Below, in pieces: positions 18,546-28,020 of a DNA stretch of 64,000 nucleotides. Numbering within the stretch: position 1 is the first letter of the stretch; every line of letters begins with the position of its first letter. This DNA is from Sphingomonas sp. Leaf34 (lineage in GTDB: Bacteria > Pseudomonadota > Alphaproteobacteria > Sphingomonadales > Sphingomonadaceae). The notes beneath the pieces were generated by a model, which made no database searches, was not told the DNA's origin, and saw only the letters and a list, made by a program, of their open reading frames with translations. Location: the NCBI RefSeq assembly GCF_001421805.1, contig NZ_LMLC01000004.1, positions 248,001 to 312,000 on the forward strand, read 5' to 3'. Position numbers and translations under genes: made by a program.

Positions 18546-18626
18546 CATACTACGCTGGTAATGCCGTCATGCCCCCACACACACCTCTACTTGAGCGAAC
18601 CGCCGCGCTCGCCTAAGTCCCCCGGC

Positions 18627-21269
18627 ATGACATCGACGAACGACATCCGCCGCGGCTTCCTCGACTATTTCGGTTCGCAGGGGCACCAGATCGTGCCCTC
18701 CGCGCCGCTGGTGCCGCAGAACGACCCGACGCTGATGTTCGTCAATGCGGGGATGGTGCCGTTCAAGAACGTCTTTACCGGTCTCGAATCGCGTCCCTAC
18801 AGCACTGCGACGTCCAGCCAGAAGTGCGTCCGCGCGGGCGGCAAGCACAATGATCTCGACAATGTCGGCTATACCGCACGGCATCACACCTTCTTCGAAA
18901 TGCTCGGTAATTTCTCGTTCGGCGATTATTTCAAGGAACAGGCGATCACGCACGCCTGGACGCTGCTGACCAAGGAATGGGGCCTGTCGCCGGACAGACT
19001 GACCGCGACCGTCTATCACACCGACGACGAGGCGTTCGACCTCTGGAAGAAGATCGCGGGCCTCCCCGAGCACCGCATCATCCGCATCCCGACCAAGGAC
19101 AATTTCTGGTCGATGGGCGACAACGGACCGTGCGGACCGTGCTCGGAGATCTTCTACGACCACGGCGACCACATCCCCGGCGGCCCTCCCGGCAGTCCCG
19201 ACGAGGATGGCGATCGCTTCGTCGAGATCTGGAACCTCGTGTTCATGCAATATGAGCAGGAAAATGCCGAGATCGTCGGCAACCTGCCCAAGCCCTCGAT
19301 CGACACCGGCATGGGGCTCGAGCGGATCGCCGCGGTGATGCAGGGCGTCACCGACAATTACGACACCGACACGTTCAAGGCGCTGATCGCGGCGTCGGGC
19401 GCGCTGACGCATACCGCGACGAACGGCGCGAATACGGCCAGCCACCGCGTGATCGCCGACCATCTGCGTACCGCGGGCTTCCTGGTCGCAGACGGCGTGC
19501 TGCCCGCCAACGAAGGCCGCGGCTACGTGCTGCGCCGGATCATGCGCCGCGCGATGCGCCACGCGCATATCCTTGGCGCCAAGGAGCCGTTGATGCACCG
19601 GCTGGTCCCCGCTCTCGTCACCGAGATGGGCGCCGCCTATCCCGAACTGTCGCGCGCGCGCCCGCTGATCGAGGCGACGCTGCAGCAGGAGGAGACGCGC
19701 TTCCGCCAGACGCTCGACAAGGGGCTGAAGCTGCTCGACGAGGCGACCGCGGACATGACCGAGGGGACGCTCGCGGGTGACGTCGCGTTCAAGCTCTACG
19801 ACACCTATGGCTTCCCGTACGACCTGACCGAGGACGCACTGCGCGACCGCGGGCTCGCGGTCGACCGCGAAGGCTTCGACACCGCGATGGCCGAGCAGAA
19901 GCGCGCGGCGCGCGCCGCGTGGAAGGGCTCGGGCGCCAAGGCCTCGGACGATATCTGGTTCGATATCGTCGAGCAGGCCGGCGGCACCGAATTTCTCGGC
20001 TATGCGTCGGACACCGGCGAGGGCGAGGTCGTCGCCTTGGTCAAGGACGGCGCGCGCGTCGACCATGCGACCACCGGCGATACGGTGTCGATCGTCGTCA
20101 ACCAGACGCCGTTCTACGGCGAGAGCGGCGGGCAGGTCGGCGATGCCGGGCACATCTCGACCGACACCGGGCTGCGCGCGACCGTCACCGAGACATCGAA
20201 GCAGCTCGGCCGCGTGTTCGTCCATCACGCGATCGTCGATGCGGGCGGCATCAAGGTCGGCGAGTCCGTCAAGCTCCAGATCGACGTCGCGCGCCGCGCG
20301 CAGATCCGCGCCAACCACTCCGCGACGCATCTGCTGCACGAGGCTTTGCGTGAACGCCTCGGCAAGCATGTCGCGCAGAAGGGGAGCCTCGTCGCGCCCG
20401 ACCGCCTGCGCTTCGACTTCTCGCAACCGGTCGCGATGACCCCCGCCGACATCGCGCAGGTCGAGGCCGATGTGAACGCGCAGGTCCGCGGCAACGGCGC
20501 GGTGACAACGCTGCTGATGACGCCCGACGATGCGATCGCGATGGGCGCGATGGCGCTGTTCGGCGAGAAATATGGCGACGAGGTCCGCGTCGTCTCGATG
20601 GGGTCCACGGACGAGGGCACCTATTCGATCGAACTGTGCGGCGGCACGCATGTCACCGCGCTCGGTGATATCGGGCTGTTCAAGGTCGTCGGCGAAGGCG
20701 CGGTGTCGAGCGGCGTGCGCCGCGTCGAGGCGCTGACCGGCGAGGCGGCGCGCGCCTATATGACCGGCCGCGACGATCGCCTGCGCGAGGCGGCGGCGGC
20801 CCTGAAATCGACCCCCGACGAAGTGCCCGCGCGCGTCGCGGCGCTGATCGAGGATCGTCGGCGTCTCGAGCGCGAACTGGCCGATGCGAAGAAGGCGCTG
20901 GCGCTCGGCGGCGGCGGCGGCGGTGAGGCTGCTGGCCCCGAAGAGGTCGGCGGCGTGGCGTTCATCGGGCAGGTGCTGAACGATTTCGAGGCGAAGGGCC
21001 TGCGCGGCGCGGTCGACGAGGCCAAGCAGCGGCTGGGGTCGGGGATCGCGATGCTCGTTGCGATCAACGACGGCCGCGCCTCGGTCGCGGTCGGCGTGAC
21101 CGCGGATCTGGTCGCGAGCCGCAACGCCGTCGACCTGCTGAAGATCGCGGTCGCGGCGCTCGGCGGGCAGGGTGGCGGTGGCCGTCCCGACATGGCGCAG
21201 GGCGGCGGCCCCGATGGCGACAAGGCGGCGGACGCCGTGGCCGCGGTGCGGGCGGCGCTGGCGGGCTGA
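18627..21269 (+). CDS. alaS: Alanyl-tRNA synthetase
   Basis: This 880-residue class II synthetase charges tRNA-Ala in the cytoplasm and edits mischarged serine and glycine. The N-terminus [15 protein letters not shown] and [15 protein letters not shown] are the catalytic-domain signatures. The editing domain has the zinc-binding HSATHLLH and CGGTHV motifs at their expected spacing, and the C-terminal C-Ala domain is complete. ATG at 18627 was chosen since it precedes the conserved N-terminus by five residues; the longer frame from 18492 reads through a family B repeat. Confidence 0.97.
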   Translation: MTSTNDIRRGFLDYFGSQGHQIVPSAPLVPQNDPTLMFVNAGMVPFKNVFTGLESRPYSTATSSQKCVRAGGKHNDLDNVGYTARHHTFFEMLGNFSFGDYFKEQAITHAWTLLTKEWGLSPDRLTATVYHTDDEAFDLWKKIAGLPEHRIIRIPTKDNFWSMGDNGPCGPCSEIFYDHGDHIPGGPPGSPDEDGDRFVEIWNLVFMQYEQENAEIVGNLPKPSIDTGMGLERIAAVMQGVTDNYDTDTFKALIAASGALTHTATNGANTASHRVIADHLRTAGFLVADGVLPANEGRGYVLRRIMRRAMRHAHILGAKEPLMHRLVPALVTEMGAAYPELSRARPLIEATLQQEETRFRQTLDKGLKLLDEATADMTEGTLAGDVAFKLYDTYGFPYDLTEDALRDRGLAVDREGFDTAMAEQKRAARAAWKGSGAKASDDIWFDIVEQAGGTEFLGYASDTGEGEVVALVKDGARVDHATTGDTVSIVVNQTPFYGESGGQVGDAGHISTDTGLRATVTETSKQLGRVFVHHAIVDAGGIKVGESVKLQIDVARRAQIRANHSATHLLHEALRERLGKHVAQKGSLVAPDRLRFDFSQPVAMTPADIAQVEADVNAQVRGNGAVTTLLMTPDDAIAMGAMALFGEKYGDEVRVVSMGSTDEGTYSIELCGGTHVTALGDIGLFKVVGEGAVSSGVRRVEALTGEAARAYMTGRDDRLREAAAALKSTPDEVPARVAALIEDRRRLERELADAKKALALGGGGGGEAAGPEEVGGVAFIGQVLNDFEAKGLRGAVDEAKQRLGSGIAMLVAINDGRASVAVGVTADLVASRNAVDLLKIAVAALGGQGGGGRPDMAQGGGPDGDKAADAVAAVRAALAG

Positions 21270-21313
21270 CGGGCCTCGGCTCGGCTTCTCGCGAAGGCGC
21301 GGGGCCCTCGCCC

Positions 21314-21390
21314 GTTCCCCCGCGGATGCGGGGGCCCAGCTAAGTACCGACAGCGCCCGCTACCCTGGCCCCCCGCCTTCGCGGGGGAAC
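21314..21390. repeat. Family B palindromic repeat with longer spacer
   Basis: Left unit GTTCCCCCGCGGATGCGGGGG and right unit CCCCCCGCCTTCGCGGGGGAAC are inverted relative to each other. It lies in the gap between the convergent alaS and ThDP-enzyme genes. Confidence 0.6.
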
Positions 21391-21421
21391 AGTGAGGTAA
21401 GGCGCTCACCTAACGTCAGCC

Positions 21422-21525
21422 CCACCCCGGCGAAGGCCGGGGCCCAGGTGGGAAGGCCGACGTAACGGAGGACTGTGCGCAGTTACTGCTGTCCCCCAAC
21501 TGGGCCCCGGCCTTCGCCGGGGAGG
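21422..21525. repeat. Family A palindromic repeat (paired)
   Basis: Left and right family A units, each containing the CCCCGGCGAAGGCCGGGG dyad, are inverted around a spacer with the same AACGGA...TTACTG sequence seen in the 18355-18461 copy. The shared spacer shows that the pair, not the single unit, is the mobile or duplicating form. Confidence 0.7.
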
Positions 21526-21564
21526 GGCTCCAGTTTAAAAAATGGCCGTCACCCTGGCCCGATA

Positions 21565-23211
21565 TCACCGACCCCCGCGCACCTTTGCGAGCGTCGTCCC
21601 AGCGGTAATCGCCTCGATATCCGTCACCAGGTGCAGCATCCGCACGCCCGTTCGCGCCATCGCGCGGTCCAGCGCATCGACGAAATCGCCCGTCTGCGTC
21701 ACCGTCTCCGCCCAACACCCGTAAGCGCGCCCGAGCGCCGCGAAGTCCGGATTGCGCAACGCTGTCCCCGACACGCGGCCCGGATACTCCCGCTCCTGGT
21801 GCATCCGGATCGTCCCGTACCCACCATTGTCGACGACCAGCACGAGCATGTCCGCCCCGTGCGCCACCGCGCTCGCCAGCTCCTGCCCGTTCATCAGGAA
21901 ACACCCGTCGCCCGCGAGCGCGACGACCGTCCGCTCGGGATGCCGCAGCGATGCCGCCACTGCTGCCGGCACGCCATAGCCCATCGCCCCGGCGGTCGGC
22001 GCAAGCTGCGTCCCCGGTCCGGCATACGCCCAGTAGCGATGCCACCAGCCCGAATAATTCCCCGCGCCGTTGCAAATGATCGCATCCGCGGGCAGCCGCT
22101 CGCGCATCGCGATCACGCACGGCCCCAGATCCATCGCCAGATCGCGCGGGCGCGGCGTCGACCAGTCCAGCCACTCGGCATGCGCCTCCTGCCCGGCGGT
22201 GCGCGGCGGCAGGTCGAGCAGCAGCAACGCCTCGGCGAACTCCGCCATCCCCGCGCACACCGCGACGTCCGCGCGGTAGGCGCGGTTGAGCTCGTCGGGA
22301 TCGGGATGGACATGGACGATCCGCTGACCCGGATGATCGGGTGTGATCAGCGCATAGCCATCGGTCGTCGCCTCGCCCAATCGCGGGCCGACGATCAGCA
22401 GCAGATCCGCCGCCTTCACCCGTTCGACCAGCTTGGGGTTGGGGCCATAGCCGAGATTGCCCGCCCAGACCGGGCAGTCGTTCGGGATCGCATCCTGCCG
22501 CCGGAACGCCGCTGCGACGGGCACGCCGTTGCGGTCCGCCCAGGTCGAGAACGCGCCCGACGCGGCGACGTCCCAGCCCGCGCCGCCGACGATCGCGACG
22601 GGCCGTTCGGCGGTGGTCAGCAGATCGGCCAGCAAATCCATCGTATCGGTGTCGCAGCCTTGCGCCACGCGCTCGACCCGCGGCCGATCCACCGCCTCCA
22701 CCACGTCGAGCAGCATGTCCTCGGGCAGCGCAAGCACCACCGGCCCCGGCCGCCCCGAAAGCGCGGTCGCATAAGCGCGCGCGACATATTCCGGGATCCG
22801 CCGCGCATCGTCGATCCGCGCCGCCCATTTGGCGACGGCTCCGAACATCGCCTGGAAGTCGATCTCCTGGAACGCCTCGCGGTCGCGCGTGCCGCGGTCG
22901 ATATCGCCCACGAACAATATCATCGGCTGCGAATCCTGCATCGCGACGTGCACGCCGATCGACGCATTGGTCGCACCTGGCCCGCGGGTGACGAAGGCCA
23001 CGCCGGGCCGGTGCGTCAGCGTGCCGTCCGCGCACGCCATGAACGCGACGCCGCCCTCCTGCCGGCACACCACCAGGTCGATCGCCGGCGTATCGTGCAG
23101 CGCGTCGAGGACGGCGAGGAAGCTTTCTCCAGGGACGGTGAAGATCCGATCGCAGCCCTGTGCGACAAGTTGGTCGACCAGGATGCGGCCGCCGGTGCGT
23201 GTGGTGCTCAT
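21565..23211 (-). CDS. Thiamine-pyrophosphate enzyme, acetolactate-synthase-like
   Basis: A 548-residue ThDP-dependent enzyme with the three-domain layout of acetolactate synthase and benzoylformate decarboxylase. The catalytic glutamate that activates ThDP is in CRQEGGVAF (about residue 52), the central domain contains PVAIVGGAGW, and the C-terminal ThDP/Mg motif begins LAGDGCFLMNGQELAS with the metal-ligand asparagine in VDNGGYGT. It may be a decarboxylase or carboligase; biosynthetic IlvB would normally have ilvN beside it, which is absent here. Next to it, divergent, is a lactonase-like gene, so catabolism of a sugar acid or keto acid is possible. Confidence 0.85.
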   Translation of the reverse strand: MSTTRTGGRILVDQLVAQGCDRIFTVPGESFLAVLDALHDTPAIDLVVCRQEGGVAFMACADGTLTHRPGVAFVTRGPGATNASIGVHVAMQDSQPMILFVGDIDRGTRDREAFQEIDFQAMFGAVAKWAARIDDARRIPEYVARAYATALSGRPGPVVLALPEDMLLDVVEAVDRPRVERVAQGCDTDTMDLLADLLTTAERPVAIVGGAGWDVAASGAFSTWADRNGVPVAAAFRRQDAIPNDCPVWAGNLGYGPNPKLVERVKAADLLLIVGPRLGEATTDGYALITPDHPGQRIVHVHPDPDELNRAYRADVAVCAGMAEFAEALLLLDLPPRTAGQEAHAEWLDWSTPRPRDLAMDLGPCVIAMRERLPADAIICNGAGNYSGWWHRYWAYAGPGTQLAPTAGAMGYGVPAAVAASLRHPERTVVALAGDGCFLMNGQELASAVAHGADMLVLVVDNGGYGTIRMHQEREYPGRVSGTALRNPDFAALGRAYGCWAETVTQTGDFVDALDRAMARTGVRMLHLVTDIEAITAGTTLAKVRGGR

Positions 23212-23333
23212 CGCGGCATCCTGCCGTCCGTTTCGCGCGAAGTCGAGAAACGTCGTGCGCGCGCGGCGTTCTCGCTTACTCTTGCCGTGTTCACGAAGCC
23301 GGGGCCTAACCCGACTCAGGGCAGGAGAGGATC

Positions 23334-24233
23334 ATGACCGAATTCACCACCGTCGCCAGCGGCTTGCGCTTTCCCGAGGGTCCGGTCGCGATGCCCGATG
23401 GCAGCATCATCCTCGTCGAGATCGAGGCCGGCCGCATCACCCGCATCGCCGCCGATGGCATCAGGACGACGGTCGCCGAACCCGGTGGCGGCCCCAACGG
23501 GCTCGCGATCGGTCCCGACGGCATGCTCTATTGCTGCAACAATGGCGGCTTCGCCTGGCGCGAGGCGAACGGCTTCCTCACCCCGCACGGCCAGCCGCAC
23601 GACTATTCGGGCGGTCGGATCGAGCGGATCGATATCGCCACCGGCGCGGTCGAGACGCTCTACCGGGACGGCGACTTCGGCTGCACGCTGCGTGGCCCGA
23701 ACGACATCGTCTTCGATTCGCATGGCGGCTTCTGGTTCACCGATCACGGCAAATCGCGCGATCGGGCGCGCGACATCACCGGCATCTTCTACGCCAAGGC
23801 CGACGGCAGCCACCTCACGGAAGTGATCTTCCCCAGCGAAAATCCCAACGGCATCGGCCTCTCGCCCGACGGCACGCGGCTGTACGCGGCGGAGACCTTC
23901 ACGTGCCGGCTGATGGCGTTCGACATCGTCGCGCCGGGCAAGGTCGCCAGCGCCGCGGGGACGCCGCTCTACCGTCCCGCCGGCTACAAGTTCTTCGATT
24001 CGCTCGGCGTCGAGGCGGGCGGCAACATCTGCGTCGCGACGATCGGCGAATGCGGGATCAGCGTGATCTCGCCGGCGGGCGAACTGGTCGAGTTCGTCGC
24101 GACCGATGACGTCTTCACCACCAACATCTGCTGGGGCGGCGCGGACGGGATGGACGCCTACATCACCTGCTCGGGCAGCGGCCGGCTGGTGAAGACACGG
24201 TGGAAACGCCCCGGTCTCGCGCTCGCTTACTAA
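23334..24233 (+). CDS. SMP-30/gluconolactonase/LRE family protein
   Basis: A 299-residue six-bladed beta-propeller of the SMP-30 group, calcium- or zinc-dependent lactonases. The metal-binding glutamate is in [11 protein letters not shown] near residue 16, the asparagine in [13 protein letters not shown] and in [21 protein letters not shown], and the aspartate in [16 protein letters not shown]. No signal peptide is seen, so it is cytoplasmic. AGGAG precedes the ATG. It may hydrolyse a sugar-acid lactone; the substrate is not deducible. It diverges from the ThDP enzyme across 122 bp. Confidence 0.87.
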   Translation: MTEFTTVASGLRFPEGPVAMPDGSIILVEIEAGRITRIAADGIRTTVAEPGGGPNGLAIGPDGMLYCCNNGGFAWREANGFLTPHGQPHDYSGGRIERIDIATGAVETLYRDGDFGCTLRGPNDIVFDSHGGFWFTDHGKSRDRARDITGIFYAKADGSHLTEVIFPSENPNGIGLSPDGTRLYAAETFTCRLMAFDIVAPGKVASAAGTPLYRPAGYKFFDSLGVEAGGNICVATIGECGISVISPAGELVEFVATDDVFTTNICWGGADGMDAYITCSGSGRLVKTRWKRPGLALAY

Positions 24234-24286
24234 GTTGCCGAGCGCCGGACGGCGGCTTATGCGAGGCCAAAGCTCTAGGAGGATGC

Positions 24287-24997
24287 ATGGCGAACAAGCG
24301 CTACACCGATGCGGCAACGGCACTCGAGGGCGTGCTGTTCGACGGCATGACGATCTGTGCCGGCGGGTTCGGACTGTGCGGCATCCCCGAGCGGCTGATC
24401 GACGCGATCGCGGCGTCGGGGGTCAAGGACCTGACGATCGCCAGCAACAATGCCGGGATCGACGGACAGGGCCTCGGCAAGCTGCTCCGCTCGCGCCAGG
24501 TCAAGAAGATGATCTCGTCCTATGTCGGCGAGAACAAGGAGTTCGAGCGGCAATATCTGAGCGGCGAGCTCGAGGTCGAGTTCTGCCCGCAGGGGACGCT
24601 CGCCGAGCGCTGCCGGGCGGGCGGCGCGGGGATCCCCGGCTTCTATACCAAGACCGGCGTCGGCACGCTGGTCGCGGAGGGCAAGGAGGTGAAGAGCTTC
24701 GACGGGCAGGATTATATCCTCGAACGCGGCATCCGCGCCGACCTTAGCATCATCAAGGGCTGGAAGGCGGACGAGAGCGGCAACCTGATCTTCCGCAAGA
24801 CCGCGCGCAACTTCAACCAGCCGATGGCCACCGCGGGGAAAATCTGCGTCGCCGAGGTCGAGGAGATCGTCCCCATCGGCAGCCTCGATCCCGATACGAT
24901 CCATCTGCCGGGGATCTATGTGAAGCGGATGATCGTCGGCGCGCCCTACGACAAGCAGATCGAGTTCCGTACCGTTCGCGAGCGGGTCTCGGCGTGA
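24287..24997 (+). CDS. scoA: 3-oxoacid CoA-transferase subunit A
   Basis: The alpha subunit (236 residues) of succinyl-CoA:3-ketoacid CoA-transferase, which activates acetoacetate during ketone-body or PHB breakdown. GFGLCGIPE near residue 25 is the family signature, and FYTKTGVGT and [16 protein letters not shown] follow as expected. ATG 24287 is preceded by AGGAGG. The catalytic glutamate resides in the B subunit (26252-26887), which is separated here by two unrelated genes. The stop overlaps the GTG start of the acid phosphatase by three bases. Confidence 0.93.
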   Translation: MANKRYTDAATALEGVLFDGMTICAGGFGLCGIPERLIDAIAASGVKDLTIASNNAGIDGQGLGKLLRSRQVKKMISSYVGENKEFERQYLSGELEVEFCPQGTLAERCRAGGAGIPGFYTKTGVGTLVAEGKEVKSFDGQDYILERGIRADLSIIKGWKADESGNLIFRKTARNFNQPMATAGKICVAEVEEIVPIGSLDPDTIHLPGIYVKRMIVGAPYDKQIEFRTVRERVSA

Positions 24998-25929
24998 CGT
25001 CGCGGATGTTCTCCTGCGCACGCAGGAGCCCAAGGTCGCGGGCGTTGCGCTTGATATCCTGGGCTCCTGCGTTCGCAGGAGCACTGGTGTTACAGGGCTG
25101 CGTCAGCGTCTCCGCGCCGACGTCCGTCGCCGCCACGCCGATCGCCGCGGTGCCCGTCACCGTCGACGGCGTCCCTGCGGGCATGCAGTTTCTCTACGCC
25201 TCGGGCGAGGCCGCCGCGGTCAGCGTCCAGGCGTGGAACGCGCTCGTCGGCTATGTCCGCGCGCAGCGCACGCCGACATCGGTCGTCCTCGCGCCCGGCG
25301 CGTCGCTCGCCGCGCCCAGCTGGACCGCGTGTGGCACCAAGCCAAAAGCGGCCGTGTTCGACGTCGACGAGACCGTCCTGCTCAATCTCGGCTTCGAATA
25401 TGATGCATCGTCGGGCCGCCCCTGGTCCGAATCGCGCTGGCAGGAATGGGAGCGTACCGGGCTCAAGCAGGTCGCGCCCGTCCCCGGCGCGCTGTCCGCG
25501 CTCGGGCAACTCCGCGCGATGGGCGTGACAGTGATCTTCAACACCAACCGCGCCGCCGCCAACGCCGCGCAGACGCAGGCGACGATCGAGGCCGCGGGCC
25601 TCGGCCCCGCGCGCCACGGCGAGACGCTGTTCCTCGCCGGCGACGACGCGAGCGGCTCGAAGAAGGACGGTCGCCGCGCGACGATCGCGGCGAAATACTG
25701 CGTCGTCGCGATGGGCGGCGATCAGCTCGGCGATTTCAGCGATCTGTTCAACGCAGGGCAGACCCCCGCCGCGCGTCGCGCCGTGGTGCAGTCGCCCGCG
25801 ATCACCGCGAAATGGGGGGCAGGGTGGTTCGTGCTGCCCAACCCCGTCTACGGCACCGCGCTGAAAGGCGCGCGTGACGACGTGTTCCCGCCCAACGTCC
25901 GATGGGCCCCGACTGGAGGCATGCGCTGA
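24994..25929 (+). CDS. HAD-superfamily acid phosphatase lipoprotein
   Basis: A 311-residue class B/OlpA-type acid phosphatase. DxDxT motif I is in [11 protein letters not shown], motif II in VIFNTNR, the lysine of motif III in SKKDGRR and the motif IV aspartate in [12 protein letters not shown]. Residues 20-36 ([16 protein letters not shown]) form a lipoprotein signal with the lipobox LQGC, so it should be anchored in the envelope. GTG 24994 overlaps the scoA stop; ATG 25006 is an alternative start. Unusually, the DNA for residues 7-29 is a family B-like palindromic repeat, so part of the signal peptide is repeat-derived. It is translationally coupled to scoA. Confidence 0.85.
   Translation: MTSRMFSCARRSPRSRALRLISWAPAFAGALVLQGCVSVSAPTSVAATPIAAVPVTVDGVPAGMQFLYASGEAAAVSVQAWNALVGYVRAQRTPTSVVLAPGASLAAPSWTACGTKPKAAVFDVDETVLLNLGFEYDASSGRPWSESRWQEWERTGLKQVAPVPGALSALGQLRAMGVTVIFNTNRAAANAAQTQATIEAAGLGPARHGETLFLAGDDASGSKKDGRRATIAAKYCVVAMGGDQLGDFSDLFNAGQTPAARRAVVQSPAITAKWGAGWFVLPNPVYGTALKGARDDVFPPNVRWAPTGGMR
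25011..25081. repeat. Family B-like palindromic repeat inside a coding region
   Basis: CTCCTGCG-CA-CGCAGGAG (25011-25028) and CTCCTGCG-TT-CGCAGGAG (25064-25081) are two dyads, linked by inverted GGAGCCCAAG and CCTGGGCTCC. This is the same architecture as the intergenic family B elements. It lies wholly within the 5' end of the acid phosphatase gene. Confidence 0.75.
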
Positions 25930-26252
25930 TGGCCGATCATCCCGCCGATCACCCTAATGCGATCAAACTCGATGCAGGCGCCGCACTGACCGACGAATCG
26001 GTCGAGGTCGCGCGCATCTGGATCACCAACAATGCGGGCAGCAACGTGCTGATCGATGCGGGCGTGCTCGAGGATCCGACGGTGTTCGGCTATCTGCTCG
26101 CCGACACGATCCGTCACGCCGCGCGCGCCTATGCGGGCACCTGGGGCCTTGCCGAGCATGCCGCGTTGCAGGCCATCGTCGAGGGCGTCAGCGCCGAACT
26201 GCGCGACCAGGTCACGACCATCTCGACTATCCAGGAAGGAACGCTCAACTGA
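25929..26252 (+). CDS. DUF5076 domain-containing protein
   Basis: A 107-residue cytoplasmic protein resembling the DUF5076 family found in sphingomonads (pattern [42 protein letters not shown]). Its function is unknown. ATG 25929 overlaps the preceding stop (TGATG), and its own stop overlaps the scoB start in the same way, so it is fully embedded in the CoA-transferase operon. A longer frame from 25902 would add nine residues that overlap the phosphatase. The family name is from memory and should be confirmed. Confidence 0.7.
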   Translation: MADHPADHPNAIKLDAGAALTDESVEVARIWITNNAGSNVLIDAGVLEDPTVFGYLLADTIRHAARAYAGTWGLAEHAALQAIVEGVSAELRDQVTTISTIQEGTLN

Positions 26253-26887
26253 TGCCGTGGGATCGCAACCAGATGGCCGCGCGCGCCGCCAGGGAACTGA
26301 AGGACGGCTATTACGTCAATCTCGGCATCGGCATCCCGACGCTGGTGGCCAACAACATCCCCGACGGCATGACCGTCACGCTCCAGTCGGAGAACGGGAT
26401 GCTCGGGATCGGCCCGTTCCCCTATGCGGGTGAGGAGGATGCCGACCTGATCAACGCGGGCAAGCAGACGATCAGCGAACTGCCCTCGTCGGTGTATTTC
26501 AGCTCGTCCGACAGCTTCGCGATGATCCGCGGCGGGCATATCGACCTGACGGTGCTCGGCGCGATGGAGGTCAGCGAAGACGGCGACATCGCCAACTGGA
26601 TGATCCCGGGCAAGATGATCAAGGGCATGGGCGGCGCTATGGATCTCGTCGCGGGCGTCAAGCAGATCATCGTCGTGATGGATCACACCGCCAAGGACGG
26701 CACGCCCAAGTTCATCCCGGCGTGCTCGCTGCCGCTGACCGGCAAGAACGTCGTCGACATGATCGTCACCGATCTCGCGGTGTTCCAGCGGCCCGATCAC
26801 GAGTCGCCGTTCAAGCTGATCGAACTCGCCCCCGGCGTCACCGCGGACGAGGTCGCGGCGAAGACTACCGCGCACTACACCGCCTGA
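26252..26887 (+). CDS. scoB: 3-oxoacid CoA-transferase subunit B
   Basis: The beta subunit (211 residues), which carries the catalytic glutamate in [12 protein letters not shown] (about residue 51) that forms the enzyme-CoA thioester. The N-terminal [18 protein letters not shown] and the central [15 protein letters not shown] are family signatures. It is coupled upstream to DUF5076 and downstream to an esterase gene by one-base stop/start overlaps. With ScoA it forms the active transferase; the split gene arrangement is unusual but both subunits are intact. Confidence 0.93.
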   Translation: MPWDRNQMAARAARELKDGYYVNLGIGIPTLVANNIPDGMTVTLQSENGMLGIGPFPYAGEEDADLINAGKQTISELPSSVYFSSSDSFAMIRGGHIDLTVLGAMEVSEDGDIANWMIPGKMIKGMGGAMDLVAGVKQIIVVMDHTAKDGTPKFIPACSLPLTGKNVVDMIVTDLAVFQRPDHESPFKLIELAPGVTADEVAAKTTAHYTA

Positions 26888-27777
26888 TGAAGCGTGCGGC
26901 CATCGTCCTGGCGTTGATCGTGATCCTGATCGCGGGCGCGGCGTTCAGCGCGGGGCCGGGTACGCTCAGCGTCCTAGACGGCGTGATGGGCGGTGGCCGC
27001 GGGACCGCGCGGGTCCGCGAGGGGGTGCCGTTTGGCACGCATGGCCAGAAGCTCGACGTCTGGCGTCCATCGGGCGGCGCGAAGACCGGGTTGCCGGTGC
27101 TGATCTTTTGGTATGGCGGCGGCTGGGTGCATGGCGCGCGCGACGCCTATGCGTTCGCCGCGCGCGCCTATGCGAAGGCGGGCTACGTCGTCGTCATCCC
27201 CGATTACCGCAAGGTCCCCGACGTGCGCTTCCCCGCCTTCCTCCAGGATGGCGCCGAAGCGGTGAAATGGACCCGCGATCACATCGCGCAATCGGGCGGC
27301 GACCCCAACCGGATCGCGGTCGCGGGACATTCCGCAGGCGCGTACACCGTCGCGATGCTGACGCTCGACCAGCGCTGGCTGAAGGCGGAGGGCGTCGACC
27401 CGCACATCATCAAGGCCGCGGTTGGCCTGTGTGGGCCCTACGACTTCTACCCCTTCACCGCACAACGCGCGATCGACGCGATGCAGGGCGCCGCCGACCC
27501 GGTGATGACGCAGCCGATCCACTTCGCGCGCGCGGATACGCCGCCGATGCTGCTGATCACCGCGGGCGACGACATGCAGGTCAAGCCGCACAACGCGATC
27601 AACCTGACCGCACGGTTGAGGGCGCTCGGCGCGCCGGTGACGCATATCGATTATCCCGGACTGACCCACGAGAACGTCGTGATGGCGCTATCAAAACCAT
27701 TCCGCGGGAAAGCACCCGTGCTCGCCGACAGCGTCGCGTTCCTGATCCGAATCGATGTGGTACGCAGCGCGGAATGA
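26887..27777 (+). CDS. Alpha/beta hydrolase (esterase/lipase fold) with N-terminal membrane anchor or signal
   Basis: A 296-residue hydrolase of the BD-FAE/carboxylesterase type. The N-terminal hydrophobic segment (residues 4-22) is a signal or anchor. The oxyanion-hole motif YGGGW is near residue 76, the nucleophile is in VAGHSAGAY, and the acid and histidine appear in ITAGDDMQVKP and DYPGLTHENVV. The ATG overlaps the scoB stop by one base, so it is the last gene of the operon. One speculation is that it releases hydroxyacid or ketoacid substrates, such as PHB oligomers, for the transferase. Confidence 0.82.
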   Translation: MKRAAIVLALIVILIAGAAFSAGPGTLSVLDGVMGGGRGTARVREGVPFGTHGQKLDVWRPSGGAKTGLPVLIFWYGGGWVHGARDAYAFAARAYAKAGYVVVIPDYRKVPDVRFPAFLQDGAEAVKWTRDHIAQSGGDPNRIAVAGHSAGAYTVAMLTLDQRWLKAEGVDPHIIKAAVGLCGPYDFYPFTAQRAIDAMQGAADPVMTQPIHFARADTPPMLLITAGDDMQVKPHNAINLTARLRALGAPVTHIDYPGLTHENVVMALSKPFRGKAPVLADSVAFLIRIDVVRSAE

Positions 27778-28020
27778 TCCGACACGGACTAGCGCAAATC
27801 GGATCAGTAAAACGCAAAGTATAAGTGCGTAAACATGCTGATATTCATTGTATTTCAGCGCGGCGAACTGTGTCAAAAATCAGCAATGCTTCATATCGGA
27901 TCATGTCATCGTTGACGCCAGGAGGCAGAGAGTCGGACATGAAGGTGGGCGCTGGAAATCCGAAGATGATCGTCATCATTCGTCTTTAGATGTTTGCGCT
28001 CTCTTCACGAAAGGCAAACC

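Noticed and set aside
18492..18626. 45-residue N-terminal extension of alaS
   Set aside because: It translates a family B palindromic repeat and lacks a ribosome site; alanyl-tRNA synthetases begin at the ATG at 18627.
18567..20651. 694-codon minus-strand frame across alaS
   Set aside because: It is the complement of conserved alaS sequence, has no motifs and an antisense-type composition.
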